This document shows, piece by piece, positions 34,867 to 46,638 of a stretch of 64,000 nt of DNA. The stretch comes from Cylicocyclus nassatus (Eukaryota > Nematoda > Chromadorea > Rhabditida > Strongylidae). How positions within the stretch are numbered: position 1 is the first letter of the stretch; each line of letters starts with the position of its first letter. The DNA lies in the NCBI GenBank assembly GCA_958299035.1, contig CATQJL010000305.1, forward strand, positions 64,995,618 to 65,059,617, read 5' to 3'. Both the position numbers and the translations under genes were made by a program. A model generated the notes under the pieces. It was not told where the DNA came from. It was given only the letters and a program-made list of their open reading frames with translations, and ran no database searches.

Positions 34867-37800
34867 ATGTACTTGTTTTACATCCATTTTCCTTGGAACA
34901 TTGATGAAGAAGATTATAACTGCAGCTCAAGGACTTACGCAGAATGGCAAAGCAGCGGCTCTGTCAACACGATACAGGGATGTTACTTTCTTGTCGTAGG
35001 AATACCGTTCACGGTAGGTTGAAAATTTACGGAGTTATTTTGAGTGCCTTTTGCAAAGATATGCGTTTTCGCACTAGAATCCTATACAATCAAACACGTG
35101 ATCTTGCAGATCCTCTATGTGCTATGCTTGTACGGAATGTATCGTGGAAAAGTGTTGAAAAATTCATGCTACAAGCTAATGTTTTTCAACGGGATTTTCG
35201 ATATCTTTCAACTTCTTTTGATTTCATTTATGACGTATTTTCATTTCGTTAGTCCTCTCAGAACCCATAAGCAGAAGTGCACTGTGAATAACGGGTGAAA
35301 AGCACGTATTTTAGACTGGTGCTGTATTCTGTTCTTCAATGGTGCTTGGCTGGATAGCAGGTCACTTTGCATACAGTGGGTTTCTGCATCTTAAAAGGTG
35401 CTAAAATGTCCGAGCGTTGGTGGTATCAGTAAGTTGAAGTATGTCAAAGTGAACAAAAGCCAATCAAAGTTAGAGTGGAATGAGGTCAATTCACTTTTTA
35501 TTGATAACGTAGGCGCTTGCAGTCTGGCTACTGTAGCTGCGAGCTTGTCCCCATAAGTTAAGTGGCCTTCAAATCTTCAAAAATCAACTTGTAACATCCT
35601 TCAACTTCATAACTTAACTTTCATAAGGGCGTAGCACGCTTGTACAACATCATCCTTCTACATTCAGCAGGAAGATTTTGTTACATCAGCTATCTTGGTC
35701 TCACCTCTCGTAATGATCTCAAAAAGAAGCAGAAGTGCCTCGGGCAATCATAGCTCAACCCAAACAAGAATTCCATTTGTTACAAAAACCCTAAAATTTG
35801 ATATGCGGATATAAAAGGAGCGAGACTAAAAACCGAATAAACTGCGCACAACTACCTGCGCACAAAATACTCTGACTAAAGCTATGACTGCGAATCAGAG
35901 ATACATCAACTTCCGCATAATTAACATTGAGGCAAATTATTTGGCTTACCAAAAAAAAACCTCCAAAAACTTATTTTACACCCGAAAGGGGTGGTTCTCA
36001 TGGTGATCTTGCCTCATTTGTCAATATTAGTTTGCTTTCCGTCGCTTTTTTATGTAGCCAACGAGGAGCCGCACCAAATCACAAAAACTTTGTGCAGCCA
36101 GATACATGCAGTAGTAGACAAAAATCGAATGGCTTCCCTTTGAACGGTTTCTCAGATTTTTGCAACGAAGTTTGGAGCCGCTTAAGTGCTGTCAATACGA
36201 CGGCAAACACACAGCAATCTAGTCAGATTACTGGCCATCGAGATAACACTTGTTGAGCTGCATTCAGTCCTCTCCATTTGTCACTGCTCTCTATATCTTA
36301 TCGCATTTAGCCAATCAGTTAGCAACCAAAGTAATTCCTCTAAGCGTCAGAATCAGAGGTGCGATAGGGGGAGCCAAGTCTCCTCCTACCTTCACTTTTG
36401 AGCTGGTACGGGGTGACCACCTTCACTTTTGGAATAAAAAATTTTTCGCTGGACGACAAAGAAGGAAAATAAGCAAAACAAACGCAAAAAAGATTATTGA
36501 AAGCATATATTTATGTATACGGCGGCATATATATTTAAAATAAAGGTTTTTAGTAAATGGTGTATTTGGAAGTAAAGCTTAGCAAAACTGTACGGATTTT
36601 ATTAAGCAAATTATGTTATAACGTATAGCGAAGGAAGTAGGTCGATCCAGGCAGTAACGGCGGAGAACCAGAATTTTGAATATTTAAATAGTGAAAAATC
36701 ATGCGAAATTTCCACTGTTATAAATCTGCTGTTTGAAGATGTCAGCAGTTGCGACTTCATAGGTTTTGAAGAGTAGATGTTGCTCTATTAGCTAGTGAAG
36801 GAATCGGGTCGATTTAAGAGATAGTCGTTGAAAACCAGAGTTCTAAAACTTTACGCCATTTTTGCGTGTTTTTTGACTGTTGAGAGTTAAACTCTTATAA
36901 ATCTTGAATGTGGAAGTGTATGATGTTGCGACTTCATAGGTTTTATAGAGTAAGGTTTGCCTTATCAGAATATGTCTTGTCCGTTCCGATCCATTGAAAC
37001 ACCTCCGAGATCCAGAGTCATGAAAAAGCAGGTAAAAAAGAGCTTTTTGAAATTCAACAGCTCATAACTTCTTCAGGATTGCACGAATCATGTTGCGACT
37101 TCATAGGTTAGATTCTTCTCGTCAAGAGCTTTCAGATGATATATAATATGTGGGGGTTTCGCGCCTCTTACGGCATATGCCCGGGGGGGGGAGTCTTTTT
37201 AGGCCAAAGTCTCCCCCGGCAGCCTCCAGCCAATACATTAAAATGGGCGAGGGGGAGACTTTGGCCTAAAAAGTCTCCACCCCCCGGGCATATGCCGTAA
37301 GAGGCGCGAAACCCCCACATATTATATATCATCTGAAAGCTCTTGACGAGAAGAATCTAACCTATGAAGTCGCAACATGATTCGTGCAATCCTGAAGAAG
37401 TTATGAGCTGTTGAATTTCAAAAAGCTCTTTTTTACCTGCTTTTTCATGACTCTGGATCTCGGAGGTGTTTCAATGGATCGGAACGGACAAGACATATTC
37501 TGATAAGGCAAATCTTACTCTATAAAACCTATGAAGTCGCAACATCATACACTTCCACATTCAAGATTTATAAGAGTTTAACTCTCAACAGTCAAAAAAC
37601 ACGCAAAAATGGCGTAAAGTTTTAGAACTCTGGTTTTCAACGACTATCTCTTAAATCGACCCGATTCCTTCACTAGCTGATAGAGCAACATTTACTCTTT
37701 AAAACCTATGAAGTCGCAACTGCTGACATCTTCAAACAACAGATTTATAACAGTGGAAATTTTGCATGATTTTTCACTATTTATTTATTCGAAATTCTGA

Positions 37801-40800
37801 TTCTCGGCCGTTACTGCCTGGATCGATCTACTTTCTTCGCTGTACGTTATAACAAAATTTGCTTAATAAAATCCGTACAGTCCAACAAACTTCTACTTCC
37901 AAATACACCATTTACTAAACACGTCTATTTTAAATTTTTATAAATAAAATTTATAGATATTTTTAATATTCATCGTATCTGTGGCCCTAAAGAGGGCCGT
38001 TGGGTCGACGTTAGACCTAGAAAGATAGCTCCGTTCGTCCGTTCTATCCTCCCCCCGCACCCCCCCCCCCCCCGTCGACGTTTTTGGGAGGTGAGTGTCC
38101 GACACTACCACCTTCACTTTTGGCCGGCCAGTGGTAGCTGAAACCACCTTCACTTTTGGGGGACCCGGCTCCCCCTATCGCACCTCTGGTCAGAATGCCT
38201 TCTATCTTAACGATATTACGCACTGCAGGTCTGTGGCTTGGATCATCTTTCAACTGCGTGGTTCTGGCTCTCAACAGATACGTCGAAATGATGCCAATGG
38301 CAAATAATTTTCAATTTCTTTTCCATGGTATCAGCTTTACTCTCTTACAACCAAGACTTAATGGAAAATTGTTTCCAGGCAGAACCGTGTACATGTGGAT
38401 TGTGCTTTCACTAGCTTACACGCTTGTGGCATGGTTCGTGTTTAGGCCTGCACCGTTTAATTCAACTGTTTCTGCTTTTATAGGGTTACCCATGATAAAG
38501 GATTATGATTGGGTAAGTTCGTTACCGTTGCGCTTCTGAGAGTCAACAAGAAACATCAAATTGGATATGTCAGTTTTAGGAGCAGATTCACTTTACATCC
38601 GTTTATATAGTCATTCACAATTGCACAGTAGTCGTGACGCTAGTGACGCTGTATTCTATTGTCTGCTGTCATATGTGGCATGCGCGTGGTACGGCTGGAT
38701 ACGTCACACATTATAAGGTGAATACTGGTAAACTATGATAGATATCTACAGAAGATACACAAGAACAATTAATTCAAGTAAAAGACAGAGCTGTACCGAA
38801 AGGGAGATTTAGCAGGCTTGTCGAGGTAGGATAGTGCACTAATGCTGGATCTTGGGCATATGCATATATCTGAGTGATATACTGCATAGAAAAGTAACCT
38901 AACTGGAGCTGTGAAAAGTAGCCAAATTCGAGTAATTATCATTTTCTTGTAAGTTTCCATCAATGAAATCTATTAGGTCAGTCCGAAAGTTCTTTCCGTT
39001 TTTTCAAGCTGTCATGAAAACATGTGAAATTAAGGCAGGTAAATGCTCTAAGCACTATCAGACGCGGTTTTTCTTCCTCTTTCCACCAGTCGTGTTTTGG
39101 GACCATTTGCTTTCTTAGTTTCCAAGCTGAATGCCGAAATTCGAAACCAATGGTTTTTACCATCCCCAACTTTGCCAATTTTTCAAAATCTTCATTTTGA
39201 ACTTTTAGAAAAGCTTTTACAGCAGTTAGATAGCGTAAACAAAGCGCAATGCAACACAATTTTCTCGTATCTCCAATAAGCTTCCTAGCATTGGGATAAC
39301 TTTTCCAAATGTCTTTATTTTTGCTAAGTCGCAATATACACAAGGGCTTCTAACGCTACCAAATTGTCGGAATTTGAAACCTGCAAAGATCGATTATGAT
39401 AACACACTAACTTTACAAAGCATTGAAGTGTTTGCCGCTTCAAAATATCAATTCTCGCGTTCTACGGGTACAGCATGGAGCGGGCTCAAATTCAGATATC
39501 ATGATAGTTTTATCGCCAAATACTCCACGAATTGGGAAGAAAAAAGTCTGTCAAAAAAGGGAAAAAAAGCAGCATCGAATGCCATCTTAGCTGCGCTCCT
39601 TTTGATGTTCTGTGAGTTTTGAGATGACCAAAATTGGAATTTGATAGCATCAGAAATATAATTTTGAAAATTTTGGAAAGCCAGCTATAGGTACCAAAAA
39701 ATTTCACTGATTGCACTTTGTTTACGGTATCCAAATGTTATCAAAGCTTTCCCAAAACTTCATAATGAAGGTTTTGAAAAATGCCAAAATTGGGCATGGT
39801 AAAAGCCATGGGTTTGAAATTTTGGGAAATATCTAGGAAACGGAAGCAAATGGTCCCAGAACATGACTGGTGGAAAGAGGAAGAAAAACTGATAACACTT
39901 AGCATTTGTCTGGGATGTTCTCACGTGAAGCTGTTCTCTTCTACTCCTAGGCGCCCTTGCATGATTTACATACCCATTAGAAGAAACTATTATGCGTGCA
40001 AGGGCTAATGATTCTATCCTTTCCTGGTGAACACCACAAATCTGGGATGCTGTGCGGAACATTTTTGATTGCAGCTCTCTTTGTTTGGAGCGGATGTGCT
40101 GATTGGAAGTGGACGATAATGTTTTTGTTGCTCGACTTGCGGTACCATTTTGTCGCACACATACCCGAAAAATGTTGATCTGTACATTTTCGCTGCTGGG
40201 CTTCTAGCTTGTGGGGGCTGTATACACTGTGATTGCTCGTTGAGTAATTGAAAACATTTATCGACATCTCTCTGGTCACGCAGATGAAGCAGTCATCTAT
40301 GTATCGGTAATAGAGCAAGAGACGGCACTCCAAAATTGGCGCTTCGATTTTTGCCATAAAGGCTATAGCTAGTGTGGGTGCTAACCTTTGTCCCATGGCC
40401 AGACCTCTGATCTGCGCGAAGTAGCTCCCAGACCACCTAAAGATGTTGCAGTCTAAGCACGCTTGCGAGCCATAATTTGTGGAATAGAGAGCCCAGGTTT
40501 ATACTGCTTTCGTTGCTCAATAGAAGCTCAAAGACAGCTTGCATTGTGGACTCATTGCTCGCGTTGGTATGAATGGTATGAATCGCATTGACATTAAACG
40601 ACTCCACAACGCAGTTACGATCAATGTGCGTTGCGCGTAGGCGGTTTAAAAACATTTTAGTGTTGGCCAGGTGCGAGGGGATGAATTTGAGCAGTTGCGT
40701 AAGTATGCTGTTGATAGACCACCCAGTCCTATCTGTGGGTCCTCCCTACACTGCTAAATCTTTTATTTCTCAAAAACTATCGCTTAAGGCCAAAAAATCA

Positions 40801-42417
40801 TGGTTATACTTCCAAAGGTTCAAACTGCAAAATTACCTGTGAGGGTGCAGCCCACTGCAACTTTGTTGAAACATGAAAATTACTTACTTCTCCATTCCTA
40901 GCCCCATGGAGAAAATAAGCAAATGTATATACAATTGCCCGTTGTGGATAGTACGTGCTTGAGCAGTAGGATACTTCGGATTTGAACAAAGATACGATTT
41001 CTCTCAACTAAACCTCAGATCTCACTAAATTTCGGCTTCGAAATTTATGCAGAATAGTCTTTGATCAGATCATTTGGCTGTTATCTTGTAGAGCTTGTCC
41101 TGCTCTGTCGAGTGGTATCGCGGGACCGTTCAGAAAAACAAGAAGAATATGGGCTATTGCTGGACTAAATGTTATGGAATATCTCATATTTGTTGCAAAT
41201 ATATCAACGAGCTCTCAGAAAAGCAGAGAAAACTACGACCCATGGTTTCTGCCATGACCAAGTTCCGCTAATTTTCAAATTTTTTGACGATGGCCCGAAG
41301 AATTGCAAGTAACGTGTAGAGAGAGCAAACCCTACAAAATAAAAAACAACTTTTTTCCTTTCAAAGCTTGCTTCAGGGTTTTCAAATTATTTCTTTGTTG
41401 CTATCAAAAATCAATATTTGGTCAATTAAGACCTCGTCGAACATCAACCAGCGAGTACTCGCGTACCATTGATGCAGCACACTTCTTATAAAGGGATTTT
41501 CTCTTCTTAAGATTTTTGGGGTTATAACTAACATGATTCATGCTCTTACCAAGCATCAGGTTGCACACAAAAAATTCGAAAAATTATATTTCGATTCCGT
41601 GAAAGCTCGTCTGCTTTGTAAAGAGTGTTAATTAGAATCAGAGTCAAGCGTGGGGAGGTACGCTACATCTGGGAGGAGAGGTCAAACAGGAAAAGGGCCG
41701 CATTTGACGGATATTGATGCTGATAACAGGATATGTATCAAACAAGGGCGTATAAGCCCACTAAATATTTTAGGTTCATATTTTGAAGTTGCATTTTTGG
41801 CTCTAATTTTACAACGGCGGATCAGAGCGGGGAAGCACGGCGGGGGGGGGGGGAGCTTGGAGCACCTGCCCTCGCCCTAAAAAGATGGCAGTGGTTTGCG
41901 AAGTTTTTGAAAGTAGCTTGTATAAGCTTCGAATTTGCGCAAACCTTTTTCCAAAATTTTTAAGCCAAATTTAAGCAAAAAATTTGGGGAGCATCCTGAG
42001 ATACTGGAAATTTACTCGAATGACACTATCAGAGCCTCATCCGCGTTCAAAAAAGATTTCTGTTCCCCTCCCCCAATTCTTCGGAATTTTTGCCAAAAAC
42101 TGTCCAGCCCACAAAACTGAGGTTCAAAAAAGCTGATTCTGAAAGGGGTTGTGATATTGTGGATTTGAAAACTGCAACGGACAGAATATGCAGCAAGATA
42201 GTAGTTCAAGCAAATGATATAATTCTTCATCTTGCAGATGTTCATGCAAGTACTTTTGATCTGTTTATCGACTGGCATCGCTACTTTCCTATACGTGCTT
42301 TTGCAATTCATTCCAGTTCCAAAAGCTGTAGTTATTTTTACATATGTGTTATGGCAGCTGAGTCATGGTGATTTTTTGTTTCAGTTGTCTGTTGCCGTTA
42401 TATTGGGAAGCTTATAG
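34867..42417 (+). CDS. Srt-class serpentine chemoreceptor, copy A (6 exons found)
   Basis: Exons at 34867-35013, 35110-35247, 35315-35375, 38229-38512, 38580-38717 and 42238-42417 keep phase (0, 0, 1, 0, 0) and give about 315 residues. Family landmarks: EEDYNCSSRT early, NSCYKLMFFNGIFDIFQ, TGAVFCS, SSFNCVVLALNRYVE, PGRTVYMWIVLSLAY, RPAPFNST, TLVTLYSIVCC, and a sixth and seventh helix ending LWQLSH. These seven-helix receptors act in nematode sensory cilia. In the plus-strand frame a TAA at 34852-34854 replaces a CAA present in copy B, so either translation starts at the Met at 34867 or the gene is damaged. Intron 3 contains the hAT-like palindrome. Intron 5 holds a mariner-type end and a Penelope fragment. 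The C-terminus is short and lacks the usual polar tail. It may be a pseudogene. Confidence 0.75.
36354..38188. mobile_element. hAT-like element of 1835 bp with 8-bp duplication GTCAGAAT
   Basis: GTCAGAAT flanks it at 36346-36353 and 38189-38196. The ends are perfect 22-bp inverted repeats starting CAGAGGTGCGATAGGGGGAG. CAGAGGTG-type ends and a duplication with T at position 2 and A at position 7 are hAT hallmarks. There is no transposase. The interior is a near-perfect palindrome (36548-37921). Four copies of ACCTTCACTTTTG lie near the ends (two left, two right), all on the plus strand. It sits in intron 3 of the Srt gene, with its right duplication ending 32 bases before the next exon. Confidence 0.92.
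36548..37921. repeat. 1.37 kb near-perfect palindrome built of ~175-bp units
   Basis: The left arm (36548-37219) and right arm (37249-37921) are reverse complements with only scattered differences and a spacer of about 29 bases. Each arm is itself made of about four diverged direct units. GTTGCGACTTCATAGG recurs at 36748, 36925 and 37092, 167-177 bases apart, and inverted on the other arm. The centre is a G/C-run hairpin (GGGGGAGACTTTGGCCTAAA). A transcript through it would form a long double-stranded RNA. Confidence 0.93.
38974..39930. mobile_element. Mariner-type element with fold-back interior, truncated
   Basis: The left end TTAGGTCAGTCCGAAAGTTC resembles classical mariner ends. Sequence at 39070-39200 (CTTTCCACCAGTCGTG, GGGACCATTTGCTTTC) is repeated inverted at 39774-39900, so the element folds back. 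The expected right terminus is missing where Penelope sequence begins, near 39930-39960. No transposase is visible. Confidence 0.6.
39960..40770 (-). pseudogene. Penelope-like element reverse transcriptase fragment
   Basis: Reading on the minus strand from about 40770: DRTGWSINSILTQLLKFIP, SHLANTKMF, VESFNVNAIHT, then after a frameshift near 40480 IFRWSGSYFAQIRGLAMGQR, and RYIDDCF at about 40280. These are the ordered blocks of Penelope-type reverse transcriptase, including the A(M)GQ block and the catalytic Y-I-D-D. The part after it (WYRKSSNKNIIVHF, then ASQICG) aligns with the Penelope tail at 46957-47160. The copy is truncated at both ends and frameshifted. The N-terminal part and the GIY-YIG domain are missing. 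It lies in an intron of the Srt gene. Confidence 0.85.
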
Positions 42418-44776
42418 TGAAAATGCAATGAGCGAAGTACTTTTGTCATTTTAGGTATACATGGTATAGTGTACCTATGTTTCAACAAACAGATTCGGAC
42501 AGAAGTTACTGGAATATTTGGGAGCCTATATCGAACGGATCAGTCTACAAGCACAGCCGTTTCAGTTCTTAGACTCCCGTCCACCCCAAAATCATAGCGT
42601 TATAAATAATTTCTTATACCGTACACAAACTGTTCGATTTTTGAAAAGAAATGAGAGGCATTCTTTGAAAATCAGTGAGTTTCGAGAACTTATGGGCTTT
42701 TGAGAGAGATGAAGCCGTTCTTTACCAAGAACATGCACATGATCCAAAACTGCACGTGAGTTGTTGCTAGAGGTCGACTCATTTGTTTATCAGAAGAGAA
42801 ATAAAGTCACAAAAAGTTAGTGATCTGGCGCATTCACGAAGTTGAATTGAACGAATCGCTGTGCGTAAGGCTGCTGGGGACATCCGTCAACAACACTTAG
42901 GATTTAAAATTTTCAGAAATAGCCGAGACTTTGCATAGTGAGGTTTATTTGACCTGCCACGCACGAATATCATTCGTGTTTGGCAGGTCAACATCATCAT
43001 TCGTTTGTTGAATTGACGCCTCTTTTCTTCTTTATTGTGAGGCCCTATACCGTAAACCTACAGTGGTCATTTAGAGAAAGCCCCTACCATGCAATCTCAG
43101 TATCGTTTTCGTGATCATTGTCGGTCAACCTCCGTACGCGAGGTTTTAGTCAAAACATTGTTTTAGAATTTGACTGCGTCATAACTAAAGAAAAGAAAGT
43201 TATTAGAAAATTTGCTTTTTTTGCATCGACCCATCGATACTTAGTTTTCCACCTAATATTGGGTCGACGCAAAAAAATTTTCCTTATCCTTATCCGTACG
43301 CGAGGTTTTAGTCAAAACATTGTTTTAGAATTTGACTGCGTCATAACTAAAGAAAAGAAAGTTATTAGAAAATTTGCTTTTTTTGCATCGACCCATCGAT
43401 ACTCAGTTTCCCACCTAATATTGGGTCGACGCAAAAAAATTTTCCTTATCACCAACCCACAAATCTCGTAAAGATAAACAAATCATTCAAACTGTAACCG
43501 TAATTTTTTCCTCTTTCCGGCAGCTTTGTTACCGACGCGATTTTCCTGACAAGCGCTGAGACAATCGCCGAATCTTACAATCGTCTATTCTTAGCATACT
43601 GAGATTTCGCTAATTTTCAAATTTTTAATCGGAAGTTACCAACAAAGGACCCGAAATCGAAATCGGCTTTCCACATGAAACATGTATCAATCCAAAGAGC
43701 ACCAAACGCTGATTCCAAGACTGTCTTTATCTGTCAAGCGCCTTTAGACGCTGAGTTAAGAGCGTTTCTTGGTATGAAAAATTGAGCGCGCAACTGGAAC
43801 AAGTTTGTCCAAAATTGCGCAAATGGCCCGTTAGATATCAGAGCACTCTATGCACGAAAAACTTTTTGTCTATTACACATGTACTCGGTAATTCTTTAGT
43901 TGAGCGCTGAAAAGACCATAACCATTGATTTTACCTAGATTTTGCTATCGTATTGCGCCTCAAAAACCTCTCATAATTCAACGTCTCGAGGCGCTTGGCA
44001 AAATACAAAAAAATAAACAAAAAACGCTGAATTTTCAAAATTTGCTTTCTCAGAAAGAAAAGCTGCTGACATAGCCCATTGTGATAAGCCAATATAAAGA
44101 GACAGGAAATCCATATCAGGAAAATTCTAATCGTCTCTGATGTAGATCTTATCGCAGACCTACTCTAACAAAAGTGTGGTTGCCAAACATAACCTTTCAT
44201 AGTTGCAATTTTCGTCTCGCGTCTCATAGTTTTTACACGAGTAAGTTTTACAATAGAGAGGCGATGCAACACTTGTCCTTTTCGTCGAAATCATTGGCCA
44301 TTCACTGAAATCTGGGGTTTTGTGGAAGATTTCACACACTCATGAATAGATTAGAAATGATTCCCGAAACTTTTGGGGTCCATAACCCCGAACTTTTAGG
44401 GAAAAGCCACGTTTACAAGTTGCGTAGCTGAGATAATCTGAGAGACGATTGTATGTGACATGCCTAAAGCTCGTTTAGAACTGTTTATTCTATTGTAATT
44501 TTCTGGTCAACTATGAATATCTTTGAAAAAGTAGCAGTAGTATGTACAGCTAGTAGGAGTTGCAAACCGTATTAGATAGTAGGCATTAACACTAGACAAT
44601 CTATCGAATCTCACAGATATCACTAGTGATTAGATCCTTTTCTATGAATAAACAAAAGACAAAAAGGCCCGCAACGCGTCCGTTAATATTCACACACATA
44701 ATTGAGGTCCCAACTTGCAGTGTAACAATATCTCATCACAATAATTAATGGAAGAAAAAAAGGAAAAACGAAGAGC
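42418..44776. other. Intergenic stretch with a tandem duplication
   Basis: No gene is recognisable. Noted structures are a hairpin at 42951-42989 (TGACCTGCCACGCACGAAT facing ATTCGTGTTTGGCAGGTCA) and the two tandem 162-bp units at 43131-43454. The remainder is AT-rich with no named repeat. Confidence 0.5.
43131..43454 (+). repeat. Two tandem 162-bp units, each with a hairpin
   Basis: TCCGTACGCGAGGTTTTAGT starts at 43131 and again at 43293. The two units are almost identical over their whole length. Each contains TTTTGCATCGACCCA and TGGGTCGACGCAAAA as inverted arms. The high identity implies a recent duplication. The 117-codon open frame across them is a by-product. Confidence 0.9.
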
Positions 44777-44993
44777 TCAGAGAGCAAGCAGCCTGAGGAT
44801 GACGGTAAGAAGTAGTGCAATCAGAGCAAAAAGCGCAGCGCAATCAAACAAGTGCATAATGTGCTGAGCAGCAATTGGTTCAATAAATGAAGCACTTTTC
44901 GAGGTTACTGTTGGATCAGTGATGACATCCCGACTGCAGATGCACAGACTTCTCCGCACAGCATTAAATTTTGCAATCCCACTTGGTATAAAT
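44777..44993 (-). CDS. Last exon of a putative membrane-tailed surface protein
   Basis: On the minus strand an acceptor (CTTTTCTAG) at 45002-44994 opens an exon of 71 codons plus stop. It contains FIPSGIAKFNAVRR, CICSRDVITD and a 20-residue hydrophobic C-terminus (ALFALIALLLTVILRLLAL). The C-x-C motif and hydrophobic tail recall the last exons of the Ly6-like genes here, but the CCxxxxCN signature is absent, so I do not assign a family. Related, more damaged copies lie on the minus strand at about 32310-32480 (one frameshift) and 51900-52050. Upstream exons were not found. Confidence 0.4.
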
Positions 44994-45651
44994 CTAGAAA
45001 AGAGACATAAATAATCTCACAGAACCGGCTAGTAGATGTGACGATAAATAAATTGCTTCTGCCGAATCCGCGCGTGCAAGACGGCCGCAGGAGCGCACAT
45101 TTATGAGTTCTGTGCCTTTGGCAAAAATTTCCGCGCAGATGATGTCAAATGTCGACAGTACAATAGACTATATCTACCGTCGATCTACTACACTGTAAAA
45201 CTTCTAGCTGCGAAGACACCGACCTGGGACTTCTTTTTGTCACCAATCAACGGAGGGCGCTATCAAATCGACAGACTTGGCATCTCGATAAGCTTGAAGG
45301 ATAGACTTTCACAAGGCCTCTGACATCAAAAGGGTATCCACCTAAATGTGCAAATTTTATTAGATTGTAACAGAATTAATGCAGGTTTTGAATTCCAACC
45401 GCAATAAGTCATACATTTTTCATTTCTAAGTAGGTTGCACACCATTCGATAGAGCAAAGCAATCTCTACAAGGTGGCAATCTTGCTTTAGCAACAACTCT
45501 GATCCGTTACGAGTTTCGAGCCAAAAACTAAAAAGATTCAACTGTCCGAGAAATTGAGAAAAATCGTAACTCAGTTCATAAAAAACATTAAAAAATTCTA
45601 ACTTGCTCATGTAAACAGTATTCACATAAGGCATCTATATACGCCTTTGCC

Positions 45652-46090
45652 GACAATTTCCAGGAAAAACGGTGAAAACCTCAATTTCGACAGAATTTTT
45701 GCCGCAGAAAATGCCTTTGCTGCCGCAGTGAAGACCCAACATGCAAGCTGTAGTCTCGCTGGTTGAGCTTCGGCAGGCTCTCTTTGTGGCTGATCAGTTT
45801 TTGGATTGAAAAATATTGTTTTCCCCCACAATTTCCATGAAAAACGGCGACAACCTCAATTTCGACAGAATTTTTGCCGCAGAAAATGCCTTTGCTCCCG
45901 GAATGAAGACCCAACATGCAAGCTGTAGTCTCGCTGGTTGAGCGTCGGCAGGCTGAAAAATATTGTTTTTTCCCCACAATTTAAATGAAAAACAGTGAAA
46001 ACCTCAATTTCGACAGAATTTTCGCACACAAAATGCCTTTGCTCCCGTAATGAAGACCCAGCATGCATCTGCATTGGTGTCTTTTGGGAG
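45652..46090. repeat. Three tandem ~150-177-bp units
   Basis: ACAATTTCCAGGAAAAACGG near 45654, ACAATTTCCATGAAAAACGG near 45830 and ACAATTTAAATGAAAAACAG near 45978 start three units. Each contains CCTCAATTTCGACAGAATTT, ATGCCTTTGCT and AAGACCCAACATGC. The units differ by an inserted block of about 28 bases in the first. The overlapping minus-strand open frames reading ACWVF or MLGLH are the same repeat in three frames. Confidence 0.85.
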
Positions 46091-46328
46091 AGCCTTTATC
46101 CAAGCAAAAAAAGTTAAGTTGCATTATATAACTGGATTCTGGTGGGTGGTGGTATTTGGAAGGAAGGATCAGATATTTTTTTGTGTCTACCTGGGAAGTT
46201 TGATTTTGCACTTATTTAGTTTTTCTAGAGAGGAGATGTGAACACCGTTTATAGCTAGATGCAGTTTCAACTAAGCAAATACTAATGTATCTGCCCCGAC
46301 CCACTTACAGCGCCCGTAGGGCCGCTAG

Positions 46329-46375
46329 TCTTATATATGAAGCTGAATGTCTGTTTGTATGTCTGTATGTCTGTA

Positions 46376-46406
<31 letters not shown>

Positions 46407-46638
46407 ACTATGTTCCGAATAGAAAATTTCATTTCTGAACCGATCGGGACCAAACTTAGCACACATACACTTCGGGCCCCGGCGGGTGTCATAGGCTACT
46501 TTTCGTCATCGATTTTATCGATTTTTTGCAAAATTTGAGCTACGGGGCTGGGAGTTGGCAAGGGGGGGGGGGTAATCGAGTATGCTGATTACAAATATAT
46601 TATTGACAGGGCCGGGCGGAGCCGGGTAAGCCATCTAG
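46329..46638 (+). mobile_element. Helitron-like repeat, 310-bp copy
   Basis: It begins TCTTATATATGAAGCTGAAT and a (CTGT)n microsatellite, then the conserved FRIENFISEPIGTK-like block. It ends GGCGGAGCCGGGTAAGCCAT, CTAG, followed by T. TC...CTAG|T is the Helitron signature, but no Rep/helicase is present. It is preceded directly by another CTAG end (46325-46328), so two such elements lie head to tail. Confidence 0.65.

Noticed and set aside
36250..38539. Continuous reading frame formed if the hAT-like element is removed, suggesting insertion into an exon
   Set aside because: Family alignment and phase show that the Srt exon starts at 38229 after CACTGCAG, so the element is in the intron. The joined frame is fortuitous.
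43118..43471. 117-codon open frame with an internal repeat
   Set aside because: The repeat is a 162-bp DNA duplication divisible by three, which keeps any open frame open.
45622..46211. Overlapping minus-strand open frames with repeated cysteine-containing peptides
   Set aside because: They are three frames of a three-unit tandem DNA repeat. No start, splice site or constraint is visible.
46340..46410. CRISPR-like array from regularly spaced short repeats (CTGTCTGT)
   Set aside because: It is a simple tetranucleotide microsatellite in a nematode genome, without spacers.
46347..46538. Conserved FRIEN-type peptide in three Helitron-like copies as a possible gene
   Set aside because: The frames end at different places and are preceded by a microsatellite. 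The conservation is at DNA level.
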